The notes under the pieces: generated by a model
Seen by the model: the letters and a program-made list of their open reading frames with translations, nothing else
The model's database searches: none
Told to the model about the DNA's origin: nothing
NCBI GenBank assembly: GCA_030616165.1
Contig: JAUWXV010000066.1
Coordinates: 1 to 15,505, forward strand
Direction of reading: 5' to 3'
Length of the DNA: 15,505 nt
Source of the DNA: a bacterium
Lineage (GTDB): Bacteria > SM23-31 > JAUVVT01
In this document: in pieces, positions 1 to 6,359 of the stretch
Layout: each line of letters starts with the position of its first letter
How positions within the stretch are numbered: position 1 is the first letter of the stretch
Made by a program: the position numbers and the translations under genes

Positions 1-60
1 CAGTTGTTTTAATAACGCTCGATCTTTGGGCTTTAATCTAACTTTATTCTTAACTTGCAT
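1..60 (-). CDS. 5' end of a leftward gene, cut by the window edge; unidentified
   Basis: Reading leftward from an ATG at 60-58, 20 codons are open to the window edge: MQVKNKVRLKPKDRALLKQL. A strong Shine-Dalgarno (AAAGGAGG, about 77-70) and a consensus sigma70-type promoter lie just upstream, which makes this a real gene start despite the short visible part. The visible peptide is basic and helical. It could be the start of a transposase-like or other DNA-binding protein, but 20 residues do not allow a family call and I do not assign one. Confidence 0.6.
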   Translation of the reverse strand, partial: MQVKNKVRLKPKDRALLKQL

Positions 61-65
61 GGTTA

Positions 66-77
66 CTACCTCCTTTA
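66..77 (-). promoter_or_regulatory. Shine-Dalgarno of the left-edge gene
   Basis: Minus-strand AAAGGAGG followed by TAG lies about nine bases before the ATG at 60. It is one of the strongest ribosome binding sites in the window and supports this start. Confidence 0.7.
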
Positions 78-87
78 GTGAGAAGGT

Positions 88-116
88 AATATACCATAAA
101 ATAATTACATTGTCAA
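88..116 (-). promoter_or_regulatory. Consensus sigma70-type promoter of the left-edge gene
   Basis: On the minus strand TTGACA (116-111) is followed by a 17-bp spacer and TATATT (93-88). This is a perfect -35 and a 5/6 match to the -10. It is placed 28 bp upstream of the ATG at 60, just before the Shine-Dalgarno, so transcription would start around 80. It is the best promoter match in the window. Confidence 0.75.
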
Positions 117-172
117 GTATTTATGTCACAACGCACTAGTGCCTTATCAAATAATAAATGATATATATTTTC

Positions 173-200
173 TTGACATTTTTTGAAATAGAGAAATAAT
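173..200 (+). promoter_or_regulatory. Candidate rightward promoter, 350 bp upstream of the ABC operon
   Basis: TTGACA (173-178) is followed after 16 bp by AATAAT (195-200), which is 5/6 to the -10 consensus. It faces the ABC exporter operon, but two palindromic elements and an AT hairpin lie between it and the first start codon at 551. It may drive the operon with a long leader, or be a chance match in AT-rich DNA. It is divergent from the leftward promoter at 88-116. Confidence 0.35.
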
Positions 201-236
201 AAACGAAATAAAATCAACTTTTACTTTAGCACAGAA

Positions 237-262
237 GGACAGGACAATGTCCTGTCCCTACA
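237..262. repeat. Small palindromic element (GGACAGGAC core) ending in CCCTACA
   Basis: Arms GGACAGGAC (237-245) and GTCCTGTCC (249-257) are perfect 9-bp complements around a 3-base loop. The second arm runs into CCCTACA (256-262). The same palindrome-plus-CCCTACA layout, with a different core, is seen twice at 3748-3838. This suggests one family of small mobile or amplified repeats with a variable core and conserved edge. Confidence 0.7.
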
Positions 263-288
263 ATATATTTAATCACAAATGATTATTA

Positions 289-328
289 TGTAGGGATAGA
301 ACACAGTGTGCAGGCAGCGTTCTGTCCG
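289..328. repeat. Degenerate second palindromic element, inverted relative to 237-262
   Basis: TGTAGGGA (289-296) is the reverse complement of the TCCCTACA edge at 255-262. It continues into GGATAGAAC, which pairs with one mismatch to GTTCTGTCC (319-327) around an imperfect loop. The two elements thus face each other with their CCCTACA edges inward, about 26 bp apart, so the whole 237-328 block can fold as one larger hairpin. It lies in non-coding DNA. Confidence 0.5.
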
Positions 329-330
329 TT

Positions 331-550
331 AGCATATTTTTAAAAATTATACAGATTTAAAAATTAAGGAACTTTTTTTGTTTTCTCATTAAAAAAATGC
401 TTAACTCCAGTCTAATTTTTTTGTAAAAATTACAAAAAAGAACATATGTTATTTAACATGGCACTAGTTCATGAATAAATAATAATAAAGATATTAAATT
501 AACCACAGATATGCATAGAGAGGAAAATATTTTAATATACAAGGTATGAA
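331..550. other. AT-rich leader of the ABC operon with a hairpin and small dyads
   Basis: No gene is seen here. A 10-bp hairpin (TTTTTTGTAA at 417-426 pairing with TTACAAAAAA at 430-439, 3-base loop) is followed by the 10-bp palindrome AACATATGTT (441-450) and the dyad ATGTTA-TT-TAACAT (446-459). GCACTAGT occurs at 461-468 and also at 133-140, where it is part of the palindrome GCACTAGTGC. These could be an operator or attenuator for the exporter operon, but low-complexity AT sequence produces such dyads by chance. The first gene has only a weak ribosome site (AAGG, 541-544). Confidence 0.35.
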
Positions 551-1474
551 ATGGAAAAAGTAATCGAAATAAGAAATCTGTCGAAAAATTTCAAGGATAT
601 CAATGCTGTTAATGAATTGGATATGGAAGTTTTTAAAGATGAAATGTTCTGTCTGGTCGGTCCTGATGGTGCGGGCAAAACCACTTTAGTTAGAGTATTA
701 TGTGGTATTTTGAAGCCAGATTCGGGTTGTTTTTCAATTTTCGGACTGGATGGGAGGAAAGATAGAAATAAGATTAAGAGAAGAATAGGATATCTTTCTC
801 AGAAGTTTTCACTTTATGGAGATTTAACAATTGATGAAAATATCAGTTTTTTTGCAAAGGTTCATAACGTAAAAGAATTCAAAGACGAAAAGGATGTATT
901 GTTAGAGAAGATGGGAATAGAAAAGTTTGGTAATAGACTTGCTGAAAGGCTTTCCGGCGGTATGAAAAAAAAACTCGCACTGGCATGTACTTTGATACAT
1001 TCCCCCGATATTCTTTTTCTCGATGAACCCACCACAGGGGTTGATCCTGTTTCCAGACGGGAGTTCTGGGAGATTTTGGCAGATTTAAAAAGAGAGGGTA
1101 TCACCATTCTTATCACAACGCCATATATGGATGAAGCTGAAAGATGTGACCGGGTTGCTTTTATGTATAATGGGAGTATTTTATCGTGCGATTATCCGCA
1201 TATTATAAAAGAAAAATTTGATAAAAGGATTATGGAGGTTGTTTGTTCACCGATAAGAGAGGTTTATAAATATATGGAAACAATTGAAAAGATTGAAAGC
1301 ATCCATATATTTGGAGATAGACTTCACCTGGTTTTTGATGAAGTGAAAATTTCAGTCCAGGAGATAAAAGAAGAATTGATAAAGAGAGATTTTAACATTT
1401 ATAACATCAGATTAATAAGTCCATCACTCGAAAATATATTTATAATGAAAATGGAGAAAAGAACGGGAGAATAA
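551..1474 (+). CDS. ABC exporter ATP-binding subunit 1 (YbhF N-half-like)
   Basis: Cytoplasmic ATPase of an ABC-2 type exporter, 307 residues. Walker A GPDGAGKTT spans 37-45, the Q-loop region is YLSQ at 81-84, the signature LSGGM is at 134-138, Walker B ILFLDEP is at 154-160 and the D-loop GVDP follows. The DPVSRREFW stretch after the D-loop resembles the YbhF-type drug/cation exporter ATPases. The switch histidine expected in TTH is replaced by proline (P191 in TTPYMDEAERC), so this subunit may form the weaker hydrolysis site of a heterodimer with the ATPase encoded at 2784-3725. It is the first gene of a tight operon; the TolC-like gene starts 3 bp after its stop. The roughly 85-residue C-terminal tail is of the usual kind in this family. 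Substrate is unknown. The family call is strong; the role as the degenerate half is inference. Confidence 0.9.
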   Translation: MEKVIEIRNLSKNFKDINAVNELDMEVFKDEMFCLVGPDGAGKTTLVRVLCGILKPDSGCFSIFGLDGRKDRNKIKRRIGYLSQKFSLYGDLTIDENISFFAKVHNVKEFKDEKDVLLEKMGIEKFGNRLAERLSGGMKKKLALACTLIHSPDILFLDEPTTGVDPVSRREFWEILADLKREGITILITTPYMDEAERCDRVAFMYNGSILSCDYPHIIKEKFDKRIMEVVCSPIREVYKYMETIEKIESIHIFGDRLHLVFDEVKISVQEIKEELIKRDFNIYNIRLISPSLENIFIMKMEKRTGE

Positions 1475-1477
1475 ATT

Positions 1478-2791
1478 ATGAAAATAAGATTATTAATTAT
1501 ATTAGTGCTTTTAGTCAATGCTAAGGTTTTATCGCAAGATATTGAAAAATACACTCTTGATTATTGTATTAAAAGAGCCCTTGAAAATAATCAGGATATT
1601 AAATCGACAGAATTTGATTTGATATCTGCCCAATCGAAGATATTGAGTGCCAAAACAGAGCGTTTGCCAACGGTGGATTTTTCCGGAAATTATTCACGTT
1701 TAAGCATTATCGACCCATTTTCCATTACTATGCCAACAGGTAAAGCAATAGATATTTTCCCTGTGATACTTAACAATTATGGCTTAAACCTTACATTAAA
1801 ACAAGCTGTTTTTACAGGGTCAAGGATAAAGTCTAATTATGAGATTGCGAAAAATACGTTCTTAGCAAAAGAGAATAATTTAGAAGAGGTCAAAAATAGT
1901 ATAAAGTATGCGATAGAAGATTACTTCTGGAGACTTGTTTATGCTATTGAATCGAAAAGAGTGGTTGACGAGTCGATTGAACTTACAAAAATTCATCTTC
2001 AAGATGTGAAAAATCTTAAAGAAAATGGCATGGCATCGGAAAATGACGTTAAAAAAGTAGAGGTACAGTTATCGAATATGGAACTGATGAAGACCACTAT
2101 TGAGAAGAATATTGAATTGAGCAGAGCAGTTTTGTGTAGAACGATGAATGCTCCAATTGAAACAAGTTTTGAACCCGATTATGATCTCCCATCTCCGGAA
2201 TTTAATTACAATTTTAAAGAGATTACTTCGAAAGCGATTGAAAAAAGACCGTTATTAAAATCGATGGAATTTTACTTGCAATCATCAGAAGAGGCGAAAA
2301 AGGTAGTAAAATCAAGTTTTTATCCTTCTGTTTATTTGGTATGCAACTATAATTATGCCAGACCAAATAGAAGAATTTTACCTATGAAGGATAAATGGGC
2401 AGATACCTGGGATGCCGGAGTTGTTGTCCAGTTTACGATATGGAACTGGGGTAAAAAGAGAATGGATTACGAGTCCGCTCAGAACAATTTTTTAAAAGTT
2501 AAAACAGATTATGAAAATCTACAGAGTCAGATTGAACTGGATATTAAAAGAATATTCCTGGATATAAATGAATCATTAAAGAGGTATCAATTAAGCAATA
2601 AGATGGTTGACCAGGCAGAAGAGAATTACAGGATTTCCAGAGATAAATATAAAAATGGGATGTTGTTAAACTCAGAGTTCCTCGATGCCGAGGTTGATTT
2701 GCTAAAATCAAAATTGGAAGTAACAAAAAGTATAATGGATTTCAATATAAAAATGGCAGAATTAAAAAAGGCGGCTGGAATATATGAATAA
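1478..2791 (+). CDS. TolC-family outer-membrane efflux channel
   Basis: Outer-membrane efflux protein of 437 residues, near the usual TolC length. Residues 1-19 form a Sec signal peptide (basic start, hydrophobic run LLIILVLLV, likely cleavage near S19/Q20). The mature start (YTLDYCIKRALENNQDI) is the typical opening of the family, and the repeat is seen twice: the first half has KTERLPTVDFSGNYS (about 59-73) and the second has KSSFYPSVYLVCNYNYARP (about 278-296). Long charged helical stretches between them fit the periplasmic coiled-coil barrel. A GGGAG ribosome site lies in the last codons of the upstream ATPase. The stop overlaps the next ATPase start by 8 bp, so the two are translationally coupled. 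A channel gene between the two ATPase genes is an unusual order. It would normally need a periplasmic adaptor, and none is encoded here. Confidence 0.9.
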   Translation: MKIRLLIILVLLVNAKVLSQDIEKYTLDYCIKRALENNQDIKSTEFDLISAQSKILSAKTERLPTVDFSGNYSRLSIIDPFSITMPTGKAIDIFPVILNNYGLNLTLKQAVFTGSRIKSNYEIAKNTFLAKENNLEEVKNSIKYAIEDYFWRLVYAIESKRVVDESIELTKIHLQDVKNLKENGMASENDVKKVEVQLSNMELMKTTIEKNIELSRAVLCRTMNAPIETSFEPDYDLPSPEFNYNFKEITSKAIEKRPLLKSMEFYLQSSEEAKKVVKSSFYPSVYLVCNYNYARPNRRILPMKDKWADTWDAGVVVQFTIWNWGKKRMDYESAQNNFLKVKTDYENLQSQIELDIKRIFLDINESLKRYQLSNKMVDQAEENYRISRDKYKNGMLLNSEFLDAEVDLLKSKLEVTKSIMDFNIKMAELKKAAGIYE

Positions 2792-3725
2792 CGACATTTC
2801 GATATATGTAGAGGGCTTAACAAAGAGGTTTGGCGACTTTACTGCTGTTAGAGATGTATCCTTTGAAGTCAAAAAGGGAGAAATATTCGGCTTTCTGGGT
2901 GCTAATGGAGCAGGAAAATCAACAACTATTAGAATGCTAATTGGAATTTTGGAGCCGACTTCAGGTTATGCAATTGTGGGTGGATATAATATAATCGAAA
3001 ATGTTGAAATGGTAAAACAGTCAATAGGATATATGTCGCAGAGGTTTTCGCTTTATGAAGATTTAACTGCAAAGGAGAATCTGAATTTTTACGGCGGCAT
3101 CTATGGATTGGATGAAAAAGAGCTAAAGAACAGAGTTTCATGGGCAGTAGAAGCAGCAGATTTATCCGATAAAGAAGATGTGCTGGCAGGAGAGTTAGCC
3201 GGCGGGTGGAAGCAGAGGCTCGCACTTTCCTGCGCTCTTCTGCATAAGCCTAAAATCGTATTTCTTGATGAGCCTACCAGCGGGGTCGATCCAATTTCAA
3301 GGAGAAACTTCTGGAATCTGATACAATCAATCACCGATGAAGGGGTAACGGTATTTGTTACAACGCATTATCTTGAAGAAGCAGAGTATTGTAACAGTCT
3401 TGCATTTATTCACAACGGAGAGATAATTACCAAGGGGACACCGTCTGCGTTAAAAAAGAATGTAATAAAAAGAAAGGTATTCGAAATAGAAAGCCAAGAG
3501 CCTGATAAATTGATTGATTGTTTCAAAGCAGAAGAATTTGTGGATGATATATCAATTTTGGGATTAAAGGTTCATATTATTCCAAATAGAGAAGATATAA
3601 ATAAAGATTATATAAGTGGATTTTTGAAAAACAAGAGTTTAGAATTTAAAAAGATAGACGAGATAGAGCCTTCTCTGGAGGACGTATTCATTGAACTTAT
3701 AAAATTAAAGAGAGAAAATGTATAG
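2784..3725 (+). CDS. ABC exporter ATP-binding subunit 2 (YbhF C-half-like)
   Basis: Second ATPase, 313 residues, homologous to the one at 551-1474. Walker A GANGAGKST is at 39-47, YMSQRFSLY at 83-91, a variant signature LAGGWKQRL at 138-146, Walker B IVFLDEP at 158-164, GVDP at 167-170, and the switch histidine is present in TTHYLEE (H195). Compared with subunit 1, this one keeps the histidine while its signature serine is alanine. This fits a heterodimer or a split YbhF, whose two halves are fused in Escherichia coli. The start overlaps the TolC-like stop by 8 bp. The stop lies in ATGTATAG, where the downstream permease's ancestral start codon (3718) overlapped it. That start is now the first of three tandem copies. 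Confidence 0.9.
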   Translation: MNNDISIYVEGLTKRFGDFTAVRDVSFEVKKGEIFGFLGANGAGKSTTIRMLIGILEPTSGYAIVGGYNIIENVEMVKQSIGYMSQRFSLYEDLTAKENLNFYGGIYGLDEKELKNRVSWAVEAADLSDKEDVLAGELAGGWKQRLALSCALLHKPKIVFLDEPTSGVDPISRRNFWNLIQSITDEGVTVFVTTHYLEEAEYCNSLAFIHNGEIITKGTPSALKKNVIKRKVFEIESQEPDKLIDCFKAEEFVDDISILGLKVHIIPNREDINKDYISGFLKNKSLEFKKIDEIEPSLEDVFIELIKLKRENV

Positions 3726-3747
3726 ATTAGCCGTAATAATATTAAAA

Positions 3748-3770
3748 GGGGTGAACAAGTTCACCCCTAC
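3748..3770. repeat. Palindromic element copy A (GGGGTGAAC core, CCCTAC edge)
   Basis: GGGGTGAACAAGTTCACCCC (3748-3767) has perfect 9-bp arms around AA and is followed by TACACGAAGGAG. It interrupts what was a continuous ATPase-permease junction and leaves a truncated 21-codon reading frame from the ATG at 3718 to the stop at 3781-3783. The GAAGGAG that follows it serves as a Shine-Dalgarno-like site for the next start copy. Confidence 0.8.
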
Positions 3771-3818
3771 ACGAAGGAGTTAGAGAGAAAATGTATAGAT
3801 TAGCCGCAATAGTTAAAA

Positions 3819-3841
3819 GGGGTGAACAAGTTCACCCCTAC
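3819..3841. repeat. Palindromic element copy B (GGGGTGAAC core, CCCTAC edge)
   Basis: The palindrome at 3819-3838 is identical in sequence to copy A at 3748-3767, and the following TACACGAAGGAGTTAGAGAG is also identical. GAAGGAG (3844-3850) lies 11 bases before the true permease ATG at 3862, so this element supplies the best ribosome site visible for that gene. The hairpin could also slow ribosomes or protect mRNA between the ATPase and permease cistrons. Confidence 0.8.
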
Positions 3842-3861
3842 ACGAAGGAGTTAGAGAGAAA

Positions 3862-4986
3862 ATGCATAGATTAGCTGCAATAATATTAAAAGAGTTTAAC
3901 CAGATTAAAAGGGATAAGCGAACTTTATTGCTTTTAATATTTTTTCCTGCTTTCTTACTTTTAATTTTCGGTTATGCTATCGATTTTGACGTTAAAAATG
4001 TAGAAATAGGGGTTCTTGACCTTGATAATTCAAAAGAGAGTCGGGAATTTATAGAGAAATTTACTCTGTACGATCATTTCATTTTAAAATATCATCTAAA
4101 CACATTTAAGGAAATTGATTATTATCTTGATTCGGGTCTGGCTACTTTATGTATAGTGATTCCAGAAGATTTTTCGGATGAACTTAAACAAGGCGACAAT
4201 GTGAGTATTCAAATTATTATCGACGGAACAAATTCTAATGTCGGGATGACAGTGCTGGGCAATCTCAGGGCTTATATAACTGATTATTCTAATAACTTAT
4301 CAGCCAATGCACTTAAGAAGGTTGGAATCCATAAGGAACCTGTTCCTGTAGAATTGATTCCAAGAGTATGGTATAATCAGGAATTGAAGAGCGCAAAGTT
4401 TTTGATACCCGGCTTGATAGGATTTATAATGATGATAGTTTGTGTTATTACCACGGCTCTTTCAATTGTTCGTGAAAAAGAAAGATTTACCATAGAACAG
4501 ATAAGCGTTTCACCTATAAGACCGCATGAATTAATAATTGGTAAAACATTTCCCTATATGATTATTTCTTTAATAACCATGATATTAATAATAATCTTAG
4601 GGATAATATTATTCGATGTTACAATAAAAGGGAATCTTATATACCTATTTGTAACATCTTTAGTTTTTATAATTGGTGCACTCGGCTTAGGGATGATGAT
4701 TTCTGCAATTACAGACTCTCAGCAGGTGGCTTTTATGGTTTCTATTATTGTTACTATGCTTCCATCAATAATTCTTTCTGGTTTTATTTTCCCCCTGAAC
4801 AGCATGCCCAAGATAATTCAATTCATAAGTTATATTGTCCCGTTGAGATATTATTTAGTTATTTTAAGAAGTATTATTCTAAAAGGAAGCGGTTTAATCA
4901 GTTTTTGGGACCAGTTAATTTATTTAACAATATTTTCTTCAATAATGATAATAGTTAGTTCTATTAAATTAAAGAAAATCCTGTAA
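3862..4986 (+). CDS. ABC-2 type exporter permease 1 (YbhS/YbhR-like)
   Basis: Inner-membrane subunit of 374 residues with ABC-2 topology: cytoplasmic amphipathic start, TM1 at about 21-40, a large extracytoplasmic domain (about 41-178, with IGVLDLDNSKESREF and IIIDGTNSNVG as in this family), then five membrane segments near 180-202, 229-251, 259-281, 289-311 and 351-368. The conserved REKERFTIEQISVSPIRPHE loop (204-223) corresponds to the family's EREKGTxExLxVTP motif. LSGFIFPLNSMP (305-316) is also typical. The start at 3862 is chosen because the two earlier ATGs with the same N-terminal residues (3718, 3791) run into stops. It is 46 percent or so identical by eye over conserved stretches to the following permease, with which it should pair. 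Substrate is unknown. Confidence 0.9.
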   Translation: MHRLAAIILKEFNQIKRDKRTLLLLIFFPAFLLLIFGYAIDFDVKNVEIGVLDLDNSKESREFIEKFTLYDHFILKYHLNTFKEIDYYLDSGLATLCIVIPEDFSDELKQGDNVSIQIIIDGTNSNVGMTVLGNLRAYITDYSNNLSANALKKVGIHKEPVPVELIPRVWYNQELKSAKFLIPGLIGFIMMIVCVITTALSIVREKERFTIEQISVSPIRPHELIIGKTFPYMIISLITMILIIILGIILFDVTIKGNLIYLFVTSLVFIIGALGLGMMISAITDSQQVAFMVSIIVTMLPSIILSGFIFPLNSMPKIIQFISYIVPLRYYLVILRSIILKGSGLISFWDQLIYLTIFSSIMIIVSSIKLKKIL

Positions 4987-6102
4987 ATGAAAAAGATAAG
5001 ATATTTAATAAAAAAAGAATTCTTGCAGTTGATAAGAGATAAGAAGTTATTACTTCCGATATTTTTGGCTCCTATTCTTCAGTTAATTTTACTCGGTTAT
5101 GCAGTAACATTTGATGTTAAAAATATATCGTTCTCGGTTTATGATATGGATAATAGTTACAGTTCAAGAGAGTTAATTTCAGATTTCACCTCTTCAGGAT
5201 ACTTTGTCATGAAATCAAAAATGGATAATTATGATGAACTTGAACAGAATATTCAAAAAAACAAAGTTTCAATGGGACTTGTAATTCCTGTAAATTTTGA
5301 GAAAAATATAAAAACAGGTAAAACAATTCCATTACAACTTATAGTTGACGGCAGTGATGCAAATACTTCCACTATCGGATTGGCTTACGCTAAAGGGGTA
5401 ATTAGCAAATTTAATCAAAATCTCTTGAAGGAAAAAAAACTTCCTTTAAAAGTTTCAAAAATAAATGCTGAATTTCGCTCCTGGTATAATCCGGAACTAA
5501 AAAGCAAATATTTTATGATACCCGGAGTTTTGTGCCTTTTACTGATGCTTGTAACGATGATACTTACCTCTATGGTAATCGTTAAAGAAAAAGAAATTGG
5601 TACCATGGAACAGTTGATAGTAACACCGATTAAGCCAGTTCAGTTAATTGCCGGAAAATTAATCCCCTTTATTATAATTGGCTTTATAGATATTAATCTG
5701 GTTTTATTCGTATCATATTTCTGGTTTGGTATTCCGATTAAAGGGAGCATAATTTTGTTATTTGTTTTAAGCGGAACCTTTATATTGACAACATTAGGAT
5801 TAGGTCTTTTTATATCAACCATATCGAAAACACAACAGCAAGCGATGATGACCGCGGCTTTCTTTTTTATGCTTCCTTTTATGTATCTTTCCGGTTTTAT
5901 ATTTCCAATTGAAAATATGCCGAAAATACTACAGTATATTACTCATTTGATTCCTCTTAAATATTTTTTAATAATAATAAGAGGGATTTTCCTGAAAGGG
6001 AATGGATTTAATCTGCTATGGGATGAATTTATAATATTATTATTATTCGGTATCGGAATTTTCACAATAAGTGTTTTGAGATTCAGAAAGAGGCTGGAGT
6101 AA
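4987..6102 (+). CDS. ABC-2 type exporter permease 2 (YbhR-like)
   Basis: Second inner-membrane subunit, 371 residues, with the same topology as permease 1: TM1 about 21-40, extracytoplasmic domain about 41-172 (FSVYDMDNSYSSREL, LIVDGSDANTSTIG), then membrane segments beginning near 175. The VKEKEIGTMEQLIVTPIKP loop (199-217) is closer to the family consensus than in permease 1, and LSGFIFPIENMP is conserved. Its ATG follows the upstream stop directly (TAA then ATG) with no clear Shine-Dalgarno, so translation is probably coupled. It would form the membrane heterodimer with permease 1, energised by the two ATPases. It is the last gene of the operon. Confidence 0.9.
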   Translation: MKKIRYLIKKEFLQLIRDKKLLLPIFLAPILQLILLGYAVTFDVKNISFSVYDMDNSYSSRELISDFTSSGYFVMKSKMDNYDELEQNIQKNKVSMGLVIPVNFEKNIKTGKTIPLQLIVDGSDANTSTIGLAYAKGVISKFNQNLLKEKKLPLKVSKINAEFRSWYNPELKSKYFMIPGVLCLLLMLVTMILTSMVIVKEKEIGTMEQLIVTPIKPVQLIAGKLIPFIIIGFIDINLVLFVSYFWFGIPIKGSIILLFVLSGTFILTTLGLGLFISTISKTQQQAMMTAAFFFMLPFMYLSGFIFPIENMPKILQYITHLIPLKYFLIIIRGIFLKGNGFNLLWDEFIILLLFGIGIFTISVLRFRKRLE

Positions 6103-6359
6103 TAGTTTGACCTTACACACAAAACCGTTATAAATTTTAATTTTATGGATTCCCCCGAGTACTCGGGGGAATGACAGTTTTTAAATGATATTTTTAATTA
6201 TTTTTTAAAAAATATTTCCGTAAAACCCTATAATGATTAGATATAGATTCAATATACCTCACCATGTATTTACTTACTTGATGTATTGTTTCTGTTGAAA
6301 TGGCCTATTAATCAATACTTATCTGTTAGAAATTTGAGTTTGTTTAAATTTTTTTCTGA
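6103..6359. other. Convergent intergenic region
   Basis: No gene is seen. It separates the rightward ABC operon from the leftward aminotransferase genes and holds the 24-bp palindrome described separately, plus a pure AT palindrome (A, six T, six A, T; 6200-6213). No strong rho-independent terminator for the leftward genes is visible. Confidence 0.6.
6149..6172. repeat. Perfect 24-bp palindrome (ATTCCC...GGGAAT), possible operon terminator
   Basis: ATTCCCCCGAGT and its exact complement ACTCGGGGGAAT abut at 6160/6161, giving a GC-rich stem in otherwise AT-rich DNA. It is followed by GACAG and TTTTT (6178-6182) on the plus strand, so it could end transcription of the ABC operon 46 bp after its stop. 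The ATTCCC/GGGAAT ends and the trailing GAATGACA match a widespread intergenic repeat type, like the dRS3 repeats of Neisseria but four bases longer in the middle. Confidence 0.65.

Larger units (their letters stand above)
3709..3891 (+). repeat. Tandem triplication of the permease start region, interleaved with palindromic elements
   Basis: A leader segment of 37-39 bp, beginning AGAGAGAAAATG and encoding MYRLA or MHRLA followed by IILK-like residues, occurs at 3709-3747, 3782-3818 and 3853-3891. The first two copies are each followed by the same palindrome, CTACACGAAGGAGTT, and the next copy. Unit lengths are 73 and 71 bp, measured ATG to ATG (3718, 3791, 3862). Only the third ATG opens into the full permease. 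The copies differ at a few positions (TATAGA versus CATAGA, GTAATAATA versus GCAATAG), so the duplication is not the most recent possible event. The first two starts give dead-end peptides of 21 and 27 codons, the second overlapping the real start. Confidence 0.9.

Noticed and set aside
3718-3783. Short reading frame of 21 codons with its own ATG between ATPase 2 and permease 1
   Set aside because: It is a truncated copy of the permease N-terminus running through a palindromic repeat, so it is a by-product of the duplication rather than a gene.
3791-3874. Second short reading frame of 27 codons overlapping the permease start
   Set aside because: Same origin as the first; its sequence after the start copy is translated palindrome and leader. 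A role in translational coupling is possible but cannot be shown.
3709-3891. CRISPR-like spacing of repeats
   Set aside because: Only three units, the between-repeat segments are identical to each other rather than unique, and they are part of a gene start duplication.
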